DNA from: Cellulosimicrobium protaetiae
GTDB lineage: Bacteria; Actinomycetota; Actinomycetes; Actinomycetales; Cellulomonadaceae
Reading direction: 5' to 3'
DNA: 64,000 bases
Assembly (NCBI RefSeq): GCF_009708005.2
Contig: NZ_CP052757.1
Coordinates: 1,178,001 to 1,242,000 of the forward strand
Of the stretch, positions 1 to 7,865 are shown in pieces; the stretch's first letter is position 1; each line of letters opens with the position of its first letter. Below the pieces are notes generated by a model that was not told where the DNA came from, did not search any database, and worked only from the letters and a program-made list of their open reading frames with translations. Both the position numbers and the translations under genes were made by a program.

Positions 1-371
1 TCATCAGCTCCGCCTCGCCGCTCGGGGCGTCGTCGATCCTCACGTGCCTCATGGTCGGCGCCGCGCTCGAGGTCGCGTTCCTCGTCACGCTCTACCGCGT
101 GTGGGCGCCGTGGCTGTTCTACGTCGCGACGTTCGTCTTCTCGGCGTTGTACACGTGGTCGGCGTTCGTCGCCTTCGACGCCGCGTCCATGGCGCCGGTC
201 GTGCAGGTCCTCATCGTGGCCCTCATGATGGCGAGCTCGCTCGTGGGGACGTGGGCGGGGCTGCTGCTCGCCCGGCGGCTCGAGCGGGCGGGCGTCGCGC
301 GCGGTCTCGCACCTGCGCGGCGCGTGCCGACCGACGTGGAGGCGGGCGACTCGACGGCGGCGCGGGCCTGA
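1..371 (+). CDS. Hypothetical membrane protein, 5' end outside window
   Basis: The reading frame is open from position 3 to the TGA at 369-371, so the gene almost certainly begins before the window; the first ATG (51) lies inside a hydrophobic stretch and has no clear ribosome site. The visible 120 or so residues form about four hydrophobic segments followed by a basic, Ala/Arg-rich cytoplasmic tail. I do not recognise a family, and no catalytic motif is visible. It is a small integral membrane protein of unknown role. The next gene converges on it, only 7 nt beyond its stop. Confidence 0.6.
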   Translation, partial: ISSASPLGASSILTCLMVGAALEVAFLVTLYRVWAPWLFYVATFVFSALYTWSAFVAFDAASMAPVVQVLIVALMMASSLVGTWAGLLLARRLERAGVARGLAPARRVPTDVEAGDSTAARA

Positions 372-378
372 TCCGGCC

Positions 379-636
379 TCAGGCCCCCAGGAACGCGTTC
401 ATCGCGAGGAACGAGAACAGGATCGCTCCGCCGACGACCGCCACGGCGACGAGCCAGCCGTTCGCGCGCTCGACGGGTGGCACCGCGGGCCGCCGCGTCG
501 AGGCGGGGTCCCGTCGTCGGGCGCCGCGCCCTGGGCGCGCGGTGAAGCGTGCGCCGCGCGCGGCCGCGCGGGCGGGGGGCTGCTCGGGGGACTGCTCAGG
601 GTACGCAGCCTCCCGGGCGGGGGTCGGGGTCGTCAC
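379..636 (-). CDS. Small Pro/Arg-rich single-TM protein
   Basis: 85 residues. I start it at GTG 636 because GGAGG (644-648 on this strand) sits 7 nt upstream; a longer frame to 801 has no such site and is composed of low-complexity basic residues. Residues 1-55 are disordered (Pro, Ala, Arg, Gln), residues about 61-82 form one hydrophobic helix ending almost at the C-terminus, so the protein is tail-anchored. No family is recognised. It lies tail-to-tail with the partial membrane protein to the left. Confidence 0.6.
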   Translation of the reverse strand: MTTPTPAREAAYPEQSPEQPPARAAARGARFTARPGRGARRRDPASTRRPAVPPVERANGWLVAVAVVGGAILFSFLAMNAFLGA

Positions 637-822
637 GGGTGCGCCTCCGGAGGTCTCCGGCGCCGCTGCCCGACGCCGTGGCTCCAGTCTTCCCGGCAGG
701 CCGCCTCGGGCGCGTCGCCCGTCCGGTGGATCCTGCGGTCCACCGGGGTGCGACCTCCGGATGACACACCGCGACTGCGCGTGCACTCCGTGTCGGTGCA
801 CCCTCCCCGCTCGTCGCCCGGG

Positions 823-1110
823 TCAGCGCGGCGCGTTCTCGTGGTAGCGGGGTCGCCCGCCCCGCGCGGCACGCTGGAGGTAGCGGACCTCGCGGAGCGC
901 GACGGCGGCGGCGACGACGAGCGGGAACCACGCCCAGACACGGCCCCGGAGCACGAGGACGAGGCACACGAGGGCCACGGCGATCCCGCCGCAGACCGTC
1001 CCGACGCTCGCCCAGCGCACTCCTGAGCGGGCGTCGTCGGCCCGCTGCCACCAGCGCCGCAGCCGGGCGCCGAGGCCAGGTCGGGGCGCCGGGCCCGGGG
1101 CGGTGCTCAC
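823..1110 (-). CDS. Hypothetical two-TM protein, co-transcribed with TetR
   Basis: 95 residues with two hydrophobic helices (about 34-55 and 59-74) between a basic N-terminus and a basic C-terminus. Its ATG overlaps the TGA of the upstream TetR gene (ATGA at 1107-1110), so the two are translationally coupled. No family is recognised. Its place directly behind a regulator that faces an ABC exporter suggests an accessory role in the same response, but this is inference. Confidence 0.65.
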   Translation of the reverse strand: MSTAPGPAPRPGLGARLRRWWQRADDARSGVRWASVGTVCGGIAVALVCLVLVLRGRVWAWFPLVVAAAVALREVRYLQRAARGGRPRYHENAPR

Positions 1111-1766
1111 GGGCGGGCCTCCCGCGCGAGCGCGACGCCCTCGATGCTGCGCACGGCCATGCGGAGCGCGTCCGCGCGCGTCGCCTCACCCTCGTCGTGC
1201 ATCGCCCAGGCGTTGAAGAGCGTCCACCACAGGGTGCGGACGATCCACGTGACGGTGAGCTGGTCGTCGAACACACCGTCGGCCTGACCCCGGCGCAGGA
1301 GCTCGCGCACGGGTTCCTCCGCGACGTCGGAGTCGGCCCAGAAGTCGGACTCCTCACCGGAGAGCTCGTTGAACAGCACCAGGTACCAGGGGCCGAGGTC
1401 GAAGTACTCGAACGCGAGCCGACGCAACGCCGCCGTCGGTGCGCCGTCGTCGAGCCGGGCCGCGGTGATCGCGCTGTGCGTGCGTTCGACCGCCTCCGCG
1501 CCGATCGCCTCGACGAGGTCGGCGCGCTCGGGGAAGTAACGGTGCAGGGTCGTGCGTCCGACCTGGGCGGCCTGGGCGACGTCTCCGAGCGATGCCGACT
1601 TGTCTGCTCGGAGCGCCGCGACGGCAGCCTCGAGGATCGCGCGCCGGGTCCGGGCGCGCGCGCCGCTCTCCGGCGGCTGGTCTGCGGCGCGAGCGGCTGC
1701 GGGCTCGGTGCGGGGTTCTGCCGGGGAGGCGTCGCGCGCGCTGGTTCGTGCCGTCACGCGGCCCAC
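1107..1766 (-). CDS. TetR/AcrR family transcriptional regulator
   Basis: 219 residues from GTG 1766, chosen because AGGAGG lies 6-7 nt upstream; the frame stays open to 1868 but that extension crosses the operator palindromes. After a disordered Ala/Arg-rich N-terminus comes the TetR helix-turn-helix (RAILEAAVAAL...LGDVAQAAQVGRTTLHRYF), then a helical ligand-binding domain. It is divergent from the ABC exporter at 1899, and the space between holds several palindromes, so it probably represses both itself and the exporter until a ligand binds. The ligand cannot be told from sequence. Confidence 0.9.
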   Translation of the reverse strand: MGRVTARTSARDASPAEPRTEPAAARAADQPPESGARARTRRAILEAAVAALRADKSASLGDVAQAAQVGRTTLHRYFPERADLVEAIGAEAVERTHSAITAARLDDGAPTAALRRLAFEYFDLGPWYLVLFNELSGEESDFWADSDVAEEPVRELLRRGQADGVFDDQLTVTWIVRTLWWTLFNAWAMHDEGEATRADALRMAVRSIEGVALAREARP

Positions 1767-1782
1767 GATATCCCTCCTCGCC

Positions 1783-1844
1783 GTGGAGCACCTCTTGTCA
1801 CTAGTGGAACATCTATGTTCCACTATCGGCAAGAGGTGCTCCAC
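1783..1844. promoter_or_regulatory. Nested double palindrome in divergent TetR/ABC promoter region
   Basis: The inner palindrome has perfect 11-bp arms TAGTGGAACAT (1802-1812) and ATGTTCCACTA (1815-1825) with a 2-bp centre. An outer pair of perfect 15-bp arms, GTGGAGCACCTCTTG (1783-1797) and its complement (1830-1844), encloses it. Only two 4-nt stretches break the symmetry of the whole 62 bp. The inner element has the form of a TetR operator; the outer arms could form a cruciform or a hairpin in the TetR leader. Confidence 0.85.
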
Positions 1845-1863
1845 TTCCGGATCGATCTGCCGC

Positions 1864-1907
1864 GTCAACTACAGTTGACACGAGAGAGGATGTCAACCAT
1901 GGTTGAC
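1864..1907. promoter_or_regulatory. Two 7-2-7 palindromic operators over the ABC exporter start
   Basis: GTCAACT-AC-AGTTGAC (1864-1879) and GTCAACC-AT-GGTTGAC (1892-1907) are perfect palindromes with the same GTCAAC half-site, centred 28 bp apart. The second covers the probable ATG (1899) of the exporter. Their half-site differs from the upstream TAGTGGAACAT palindrome, so two different proteins, or one with relaxed specificity, may bind here. Confidence 0.8.
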
Positions 1908-3800
1908 GCCATGTCCACGACCGACACCCCCGGCCCGCCGACCACGACGTCCGCCACGCCCGACGCCCCGAAGGGCCCGTTCCTCCCGCGGCTCAAGGTG
2001 CTCTGGGAGTTCGTCCGACCGCACCGCCGCACGCTCCTGCTCGGGCTCGTCCTGGGACTGGGCACCACCGCCGCGACGCTCGCAACCCCGATGGTCACCA
2101 AGTGGGTCCTCGACACCCTGGGGACGGGGGAGTCGCTCACCCCGGCCGTGCTCACGCTCGTCGGGCTGCTCGTCGTCGGCCTCGTGCTCGGGCTGTGGCA
2201 GTGGATCCTGCTCGGCACGCTCGCCGAGCGGGTCGTGCTCGACGCCCGCTCGTCCATGGTCCGGCGCTACTTCCGCGCACGGATCGGCGCGCTCACCGGG
2301 CGCCCGACGGGCGAGCTCGTCACGCGCGTCACCTCCGACACCGTGCTGCTGCGCGAGGCGGCGTCGTCGAGCATCGTCAACCTCGTCAACCTCGCCGTGT
2401 CGCTCGTCGGGACGATCATCCTCATGGGGGTGCTGGACATCGTGCTGCTCGGCACGACGCTCGGGGCGATCGTCGTCATCGCCGTGCTCGTGGGCGGGCT
2501 CATGCCGCGCATCGCCAAGGCGCAGGAGAAGGCGCAGGAGTCGCTCGGCAGCCTGGGCGGGACGCTGGAGGGCGGGCTCCGCGCGATCCGCACCATCAAG
2601 GCCAGCCGCGCCGAGGGGCGCCAGATCGACCGCGTGCTCGACGACGCGCAGGCCTCCGCGCGCCACAGCGTCCGGGCCGTACGGACCGAGGCGGTCGCGT
2701 GGACCATCGCGGGCGGCGGGATCCAGGCCGCGATCATCGTCATCCTCGCGCTCGGCGCGTGGCGCGTGGACCAGGGGCTGCTCGCCGTGTCGAGCCTCGT
2801 GGCGTTCCTGCTCTACGCGTTCCAGATCGTCGAGCCCGTCACGGGCCTGACCATGAACGTCACCCAGCTCCAGGCCGGCATCGCCGCCGCGGGGCGCATC
2901 AGCGAGGTCCAGGCGATCGAGCCCGAGGAGGACGACGAGGCGGCCCGGCCCAGGCAGGCGGGCCCGGCGTCGCTCGACCCGACCCGCGCGGAGGTGGGCC
3001 GACCGACGGAGGCGGGGGCGGCGTCGGGCACCGGCAGGGCCGTGGCCGGGTCGCCGCGGCTCTCCCTGCGCGGCGTCACCGCGCGCTACCTGCCCGGCGG
3101 CGAGCCCGTGGTGCGTGACCTCGACCTCGACGTGCCGCACCGCGGCCAGGTCGCGATCGTCGGGCCGTCGGGCGCGGGCAAGACCACGACGTTCTCGCTG
3201 CTGCTGCGGTTCCTCCAGCCCGAGTCCGGGCAGATCCTCCTCGACGGCGTCCCCTACGACGACCTGACGTTCGACGACGTCCGGCGCCGGTTCGCGTACG
3301 TCGAGCAGGAGACGCCCGTCGTGCCGGGCACGATCCGCGAGAACCTGCACCTCTCCGACCCGGGCGCGACCGACGAGGCCATGTGGGCGGCGCTCGCGAA
3401 GGTCCGGCTCGAGACGAAGGTGCGTTCCCTCGCCGACGGGCTCGACACGTCCCTCGTCGGGACGACCGTCTCGGGTGGCGAGCGGCAGCGCGTCGCCCTC
3501 GCGCGCGCCGTCCTGCACGCGCCTGACGTCCTGCTCCTCGACGAGGCGACCGCCCAGGTCGACGGGCTCACCGAGGCCGCGGTGCACGCCGTCATCGAGG
3601 ACCTCGCGCGCGACCGCGCCGTCGTGACGATCGCCCACCGACTGTCCACGGTGATCGACGCCGACCTCATCCTCGTCATGGAGGACGGCCGCGTCCGCGC
3701 CCGCGGCACGCACGCCGAGCTGCTCGCGACCGACGAGCTCTACCGCGAGCTCGTCGCCGCCCTGCGCATCGCGACCGAGGAGGCCGCGACCCCGCGGTAG
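1899..3800 (+). CDS. ABC exporter half-transporter, fused TMD-NBD (multidrug type)
   Basis: 633 residues from ATG 1899 (GAGAGG 10 nt upstream; ATG 1890 and 1911 are in-frame alternatives). Residues about 30-330 form the six-helix exporter membrane domain. A linker of about 50 acidic and Ala/Pro-rich residues follows, then the ATPase: Walker A GPSGAGKTT near residue 424, signature VSGGERQR near 524, Walker B VLLLDEAT near 545, and H-loop AHRLS near 580. The family works as a dimer that pumps lipids, peptides or drugs outwards using ATP. Control by the divergent TetR is likely. The TAG stop is the first TAG of a 21-bp repeat array. Confidence 0.93.
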   Translation: MVDAMSTTDTPGPPTTTSATPDAPKGPFLPRLKVLWEFVRPHRRTLLLGLVLGLGTTAATLATPMVTKWVLDTLGTGESLTPAVLTLVGLLVVGLVLGLWQWILLGTLAERVVLDARSSMVRRYFRARIGALTGRPTGELVTRVTSDTVLLREAASSSIVNLVNLAVSLVGTIILMGVLDIVLLGTTLGAIVVIAVLVGGLMPRIAKAQEKAQESLGSLGGTLEGGLRAIRTIKASRAEGRQIDRVLDDAQASARHSVRAVRTEAVAWTIAGGGIQAAIIVILALGAWRVDQGLLAVSSLVAFLLYAFQIVEPVTGLTMNVTQLQAGIAAAGRISEVQAIEPEEDDEAARPRQAGPASLDPTRAEVGRPTEAGAASGTGRAVAGSPRLSLRGVTARYLPGGEPVVRDLDLDVPHRGQVAIVGPSGAGKTTTFSLLLRFLQPESGQILLDGVPYDDLTFDDVRRRFAYVEQETPVVPGTIRENLHLSDPGATDEAMWAALAKVRLETKVRSLADGLDTSLVGTTVSGGERQRVALARAVLHAPDVLLLDEATAQVDGLTEAAVHAVIEDLARDRAVVTIAHRLSTVIDADLILVMEDGRVRARGTHAELLATDELYRELVAALRIATEEAATPR

Positions 3801-3874
3801 AACCGTGGTCGCGCGAGGTAGAACCGTGGTCGCGCGAGGTAGAACCGTGGTCGCGCGAGGTAGAACCGTGGTCG
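3796..3874 (+). repeat. 21-bp tandem repeat array A (3.8 copies) starting at a stop codon
   Basis: Units 3796-3816, 3817-3837 and 3838-3858 are identical and a partial fourth follows (3859-3874). Core GGTAGAACCGTGGTC is followed by CGCGCGA. The TAG of the first unit is the stop codon of the ABC exporter. There are no spacers between units, so this is not a CRISPR array. Related arrays occur at 7724, 57974 and 60631. Confidence 0.95.
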
Positions 3875-3979
3875 GCCCGCTGCCGGCGATGAGTTCCGGG
3901 TGCGCGTGCGGTCGGAGGTGGCGTCAGGTGTGGACGACGGCGGTCCCGGCTCGCGCGGACCGCGGAGGGTGAGGGTGGC

Positions 3980-4579
3980 ATGGGGAACGTGACGTGCGAC
4001 GTGGCGGTGTCGGTGGACGGGTTCTCGTCCCGGCCCGACCAGACGCTGGAGCACCCGTTCGGCGAGGGTGTGGACCTGCACCGGTGGATGTTCGAGACGG
4101 CCGACGAGAACCGCGCGGAGCTCGACGCGATCCTCGCTGCCGGCGCGTACGTCATGGGTCGCCACATGTTCAGCCCCGGTCGCGGCGAGTGGGACCTCGA
4201 CTGGCGCGGGTGGTGGGGGCCGGAGCCGCCGTACCACGGGCCGGTGTTCGTGCTCACGCACCACCCGCGCGATCCGCTCGTCATGGAGGGCGGGACGACG
4301 TTCTTCTTCGTCACCGACGGCATCGAGTCCGCCGTCGCGCAGGCGCGAGAGGCGGCGGGGGAGCGCGACGTCTCGATCGCCGGGGGAGCCGCGACCATCA
4401 ACCAGGCGCTCGCGGCGGGCCTCCTCGACGAGCTGCGGCTGCACGTCGTGCCGCAGGTCCTCGGGTACGGGGACCGCGTGCTCGACGGCGTCCCACCCCT
4501 CGCGCTGGAGACGGTCTCCGTCCGCGCGGCGTCGCTCGTCACGCACGTCACGTACCGGGTGCTCGGGCCGCTCGGCTGA
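3980..4579 (+). CDS. Dihydrofolate reductase-like (RibD C-terminal domain) protein
   Basis: 199 residues, one RibD_C/DHFR-fold domain. The N-terminus (VTCDVAVSVDGFSS) matches the family's first strand, AYVMGRHMF is the nucleotide-binding region, and AGGAATINQAL the later glycine-rich loop. Such proteins are NAD(P)H-dependent reductases by fold, and most are uncharacterised; the substrate cannot be inferred. ATG 3980 follows GGAGGGTGAGGG. It stands alone between the repeat array and a convergent small gene. Confidence 0.88.
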   Translation: MGNVTCDVAVSVDGFSSRPDQTLEHPFGEGVDLHRWMFETADENRAELDAILAAGAYVMGRHMFSPGRGEWDLDWRGWWGPEPPYHGPVFVLTHHPRDPLVMEGGTTFFFVTDGIESAVAQAREAAGERDVSIAGGAATINQALAAGLLDELRLHVVPQVLGYGDRVLDGVPPLALETVSVRAASLVTHVTYRVLGPLG

Positions 4580-4602
4580 CGGGACTCGTCGCGGGGGAAC
4601 TG

Positions 4603-4848
4603 TCAGCCGAGCACGGCGAGCAGGAGCGGCGCGGCGACGACGAGCACGACGACGACCCCGACGACGAGGACCGTGCGCCACGGCCCGGTGTCCTCCGACG
4701 CGCGGCGCGCGCGGGTGCGGTCGGTCCACTCCGCGCCGTCGTACCAGCGTTCGCTCCCCGAACCGGGTGCGTCCGCGTACCAGCCCGCCGCTGCCTTGCG
4801 CACGTCGCTCCTCGCGTCACGGTCCCGTGAGCCTCTTCGTACGGACAT
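4603..4848 (-). CDS. DUF2510 domain protein with C-terminal TM helix
   Basis: 81 residues. Residues about 20-45 (AAGWYADAPGSGSERWYDGAEWT) are the actinobacterial DUF2510 motif, a short Trp-rich module found at the ends of membrane proteins. A basic linker and one hydrophobic helix (about 57-79) follow. The function of the module is unknown. ATG 4848 is the first possible start; a shorter version beginning near the motif is possible. It converges on the DHFR-like gene with 23 nt between stops. Confidence 0.75.
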   Translation of the reverse strand: MSVRRGSRDRDARSDVRKAAAGWYADAPGSGSERWYDGAEWTDRTRARRASEDTGPWRTVLVVGVVVVLVVAAPLLLAVLG

Positions 4849-4950
4849 GTGTCACGGGACCCCCACCCCTTACACGCAGCGGGGCGTCGCGAGGTTCCCC
4901 CGGCCGCGGACGCTCGGGGGACGGCGGGTCCGGTTCGGTCTCGACGTCCT

Positions 4951-5844
4951 CTAGAGCTCCGCGACCTGAGCGGCGCCGTCCGTCGAGATCCGCTCGAAGA
5001 CGCGCTGGTCGGCGGCGAACTGCGTGCCCGGGATGGGCCGGTGGACGACGATCTCCGTGATCCCGGCCTCCGCGTACCCGTGCGCGGTGTCGACGAACGC
5101 GTCGACCGACTCCAGCGCGGGGTCGGGCGTGAAGCCGGTGAGCAGGATCCGCTCGACCGACGCGGGGTCCCGCCCGGCGTCGGCGCACGCCCCCTCGAGC
5201 CGCGCGACCTGGTCGCGGACCGCCGCCCGCGACTCCGCCGGGGTCGCGTCGTCGCCGAGGCGCCCGTCGCCCGTCGTCACCCACGCCTGGCCGTACCGCG
5301 CGGCGAGCCGCAGCCCGCGCGGGCCCGTGGCGGCGATGGCGAACGGCACGCGGGGGGACTGGACCGGGCCCGGGATCGTCCGCGCCTCGTGCGCGCGGTA
5401 GTGGCCCTCGTCGTGCGTCACCGCGGGCTCGGTGAGCAGCCGGTCCAGGAGGACCGTGAAGTCGCGCAGGCGGTCGGCACGCTCCCGTGCGGACCACGTC
5501 TCGCCACCGAGGACCGTCGCGTCGAAGCCCGTCGTGCCGGCGCCGAGGCCGACGGTGACACGCCCGCCGGACAGGTCGTCGAGCGTCATGACGTCCTTCG
5601 CGAACGTCACCGGCTCCCGGAAGTTCGGCGACGTCACGAGCGTGCCCAGACGCACCCGCTCCGTCACGCCCGCCGCGGCGGCGAGCGTCGGGACGGCGCC
5701 GAACCACGGCCCGTCGCGGAAGGTCCGCCACGACAGGTGGTCGTACGTGTAGGCGGCGTGGAACCCGAGGTCGTCGGCGGCCCGCCACACGTCCCGGCCC
5801 TCGCGCCACGGATAGATCGGCAGGATCACGGTGCTCACGCGCAT
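4951..5844 (-). CDS. LLM class (luciferase-like) flavin/F420-dependent oxidoreductase
   Basis: 297 residues, one luciferase-like TIM barrel. Typical family segments are visible: AADDLGFHAAYTYDH near the start, VRLGTLVTSPNFREPV, LDDLSGGRVTVGLGAGT in the middle and [19 protein letters not shown] later. Actinobacterial members commonly use coenzyme F420, others FMN; the sequence alone does not settle which. It is divergent from the Dabb gene with only 23 nt between starts, so the two share one compact promoter region. Confidence 0.9.
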   Translation of the reverse strand: MRVSTVILPIYPWREGRDVWRAADDLGFHAAYTYDHLSWRTFRDGPWFGAVPTLAAAAGVTERVRLGTLVTSPNFREPVTFAKDVMTLDDLSGGRVTVGLGAGTTGFDATVLGGETWSARERADRLRDFTVLLDRLLTEPAVTHDEGHYRAHEARTIPGPVQSPRVPFAIAATGPRGLRLAARYGQAWVTTGDGRLGDDATPAESRAAVRDQVARLEGACADAGRDPASVERILLTGFTPDPALESVDAFVDTAHGYAEAGITEIVVHRPIPGTQFAADQRVFERISTDGAAQVAEL

Positions 5845-5855
5845 GGTCGCCAGCC

Positions 5856-5861
5856 TAGGGT
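5856..5861 (+). promoter_or_regulatory. -10 box for leaderless Dabb transcript
   Basis: TAGGGT ends 6 nt before the GTG at 5868, so transcription would begin at or next to the start codon. The same arrangement is seen before dnaX and recR in this window. Confidence 0.6.
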
Positions 5862-5867
5862 GGGGGA

Positions 5868-6167
5868 GTGATCCAGCACACCGTCGCCTTCCGCCTCGTC
5901 CACCCCGCCGACAGTGCCGAGGAGGCCGAGTTCCTCGGCACCGCGCGCCGCACGCTCACCGCGATCCCGGGCGTCCGGGACTTCACCGTCTCGCGCCAGG
6001 TGAGCGCCAAGAGCCCGCTGACGTTCCAGTTCTCCATGGTGTTCGACGACGACGCCGCGTACGCCGCGTACGACGCGCACCCGGACCACCGCGGCTTCGT
6101 CGCCGACCGGTGGGTGCCGGAGGTCGCGGAGTTCCAGGAGCTCGACCTCGTGCCGCTCCCGGGCTGA
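5868..6167 (+). CDS. Dabb family (stress-responsive A/B barrel) protein
   Basis: 99 residues, the full length of a Dabb domain: the N-terminal strand IQHTVAFRLVHP, the helix with IPGVRDFTVSRQV, and the closing HPDHRGFVADRWVPEV are characteristic. Dabb proteins are small dimeric ferredoxin-like barrels; a few catalyse ring closure or haem-related steps, but most are unassigned. The GTG start is directly downstream of a -10 box. Its stop is 5 nt before the FAD enzyme gene, so the two form an operon. Confidence 0.88.
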   Translation: MIQHTVAFRLVHPADSAEEAEFLGTARRTLTAIPGVRDFTVSRQVSAKSPLTFQFSMVFDDDAAYAAYDAHPDHRGFVADRWVPEVAEFQELDLVPLPG

Positions 6168-6172
6168 TCCCC

Positions 6173-7729
6173 GTGACCGCCCAGCGCCACGACGTCGCGA
6201 TCGTCGGCGGCGGGCACAACGCCCTCGTCGCGGCGGCGCTGCTCGCACGCGAGGGGCTCGACGTCGTCGTGCTCGAACGTCTCCCGCACGTGGGCGGAGC
6301 GGCGGTGAGCGAGCGGCCGTGGCCGGGCGTCGACGCGCGGCTCTCGCGCTACGCGTACCTCGTGAGCCTCTTCCCCGAGGCGCTCGCGGCGGACCTCGGT
6401 CTCGACCTCGAGCTGCGTTCGCGCGCGACGGCGTCGTTCACGCCGTACGACGGTCCCCGGGGCCCCGCGGGGCTGCTCGTCGAGACGGAGCCTGGCGCCG
6501 CGACGCGCGCGTCGTTCCGCGCGCTCACCGGCGGCGACGACGAGTACGCCGCGTGGCAGGAGCTGTACGCCGAGCTCGAGGGGCTCGCGCAGGTCGTCGC
6601 GCCCACGCTGCTCGAGCCGCTCCCGCGCGAGGGCGACGTGCATGCCCGGGTGCGGGCCGCCGTCGGGCAGCGGGTGTGGACGGACGTGGTGGAGCGGCCG
6701 ATCGGCGAGGCGATCGAGCGACGCTTCCGGAACGACCTCGTGCGCGGCGTCGTCGCGACCGACGCGCTCATCGGGACGTTCACGTCGCTCTTCGACCCGG
6801 CGCGACCGGCCAACCGGTGCTTCCTCTACCACGTCGTGGGCAACGGGACGGGGGAGTGGCGCGTGCCGGTCGGCGGGATGGGCGCGGTCACGGCCGCGCT
6901 CGAGCGTGCGGCGAGGGCCGCGGGCGCGGACGTGCGCACGGGCCACGAGGTCACGCGCGTCGTGCCCGACGGCGCGGGCGTCGGCCTCGAGGGCCGGCTC
7001 GCCTCGGGCGAGGGGTTCGCCGTCGAGGCCGACCACGTGCTGTGCGGGGCGGCGCCCGCGGTCCTCGCGCGGCTGCTCGGAGAGGAGCCTGCCGGCCCCG
7101 TGCCGCACGGCGCGCAGCTGAAGATCAACCTCCTCGTGTCCCGGCTGCCGCGGCTGCGCTCCGGGGTCGACCCGCGCGTCGCGTTCGCCGGGACGTTCCA
7201 CGTCGGCGAGGAGATGTCGCGGCTCGAGGCGCTGCACCGCGACCCGGCGACAGGGCTCGGCACCGCGGGCGAGCTCTACTGCCACACGCTCACCGACCGC
7301 TCGATCCTCGGGCCGGACCTCGCGGCGTCGGACGCCCAGACCCTCACGTGGTTCGGCATCCACACGCCCGACGACGCGCTGCGCGCCCCCGGCGCCAAGG
7401 ACGCCGCGTTCCGCGCGGCCGTCGCGGCGCTCGACGCGCACCTCGCCGAGCCGCTCGCCGACGTCCTCCTGCACGCCGAGGTGCGCACACCCGCCGAGAT
7501 CGAGGCCGACCTCGCCATGCCGGGCGGGCACATCTTCCACGGCGACCTCGCCTGGCCGTGGCTGCCCGACGACGTGCCCGCCCACACACCCGCCGCACGC
7601 TGGGGCGTGGCGACCGACCACGAGCGCGTGCTGCTGTGCGGCAGCGGCGCACGCCGCGGCGGCGCCGTGAGCGGCCTCGGCGGCCACAGCGCCGCGCGAG
7701 CCCTCCTGGAGACCCTCTCGCCGAGGTAG
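6173..7729 (+). CDS. Phytoene desaturase-like FAD-dependent oxidoreductase
   Basis: 518 residues from GTG 6173, 5 nt after the Dabb stop. The N-terminal dinucleotide-binding fold VAIVGGGHNALVAAALLAREG is followed by LERLPHVGGAAVSE, as in the COG1233 group (phytoene dehydrogenases and relatives). The mid-protein PVGGMGAVTAALERAARAAGADV segment is also typical, and GGAVSGLGGHSAAR near the C-terminus completes the FAD site. No carotenoid genes are nearby, so carotenoid activity should not be assumed. The TAG stop lies in the first unit of repeat array B. Confidence 0.88.
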   Translation: MTAQRHDVAIVGGGHNALVAAALLAREGLDVVVLERLPHVGGAAVSERPWPGVDARLSRYAYLVSLFPEALAADLGLDLELRSRATASFTPYDGPRGPAGLLVETEPGAATRASFRALTGGDDEYAAWQELYAELEGLAQVVAPTLLEPLPREGDVHARVRAAVGQRVWTDVVERPIGEAIERRFRNDLVRGVVATDALIGTFTSLFDPARPANRCFLYHVVGNGTGEWRVPVGGMGAVTAALERAARAAGADVRTGHEVTRVVPDGAGVGLEGRLASGEGFAVEADHVLCGAAPAVLARLLGEEPAGPVPHGAQLKINLLVSRLPRLRSGVDPRVAFAGTFHVGEEMSRLEALHRDPATGLGTAGELYCHTLTDRSILGPDLAASDAQTLTWFGIHTPDDALRAPGAKDAAFRAAVAALDAHLAEPLADVLLHAEVRTPAEIEADLAMPGGHIFHGDLAWPWLPDDVPAHTPAARWGVATDHERVLLCGSGARRGGAVSGLGGHSAARALLETLSPR

Positions 7730-7844
7730 AACCGTGGCGCCGCGAGATAGAACTCCAGTCCGCCGAAGTAGAACCCTGGTCATGACCACGGTTCTACTTC
7801 GGCGGACCACGGTTCTACTTCGCGTGACCGGGGTTCACCCTCGG
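7724..7844. repeat. 21-bp repeat array B: three direct then three inverted units, with large palindrome
   Basis: Direct units begin at 7724, 7745 and 7766; the series then turns over at GGTCATGACC (7778-7787) and continues as inverted units at about 7785, 7806 and 7827. The turn makes a palindrome of about 50 bp (7758-7807) with one central-arm mismatch. The first unit supplies the TAG stop of the upstream FAD enzyme. The palindrome could act as a transcription terminator, though no T-tract follows. Confidence 0.92.
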
Positions 7845-7865
7845 GAGATCGGGCATCGTCCTCGC

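Noticed and set aside
1107-1868. Longer TetR protein starting at TTG 1868
   Set aside because: The extension would translate the operator palindromes, and GTG 1766 has an ideal ribosome site.
3796-3874. CRISPR array
   Set aside because: Units are directly adjacent with no unique spacers, are only 21 bp, and no cas genes are in the window.
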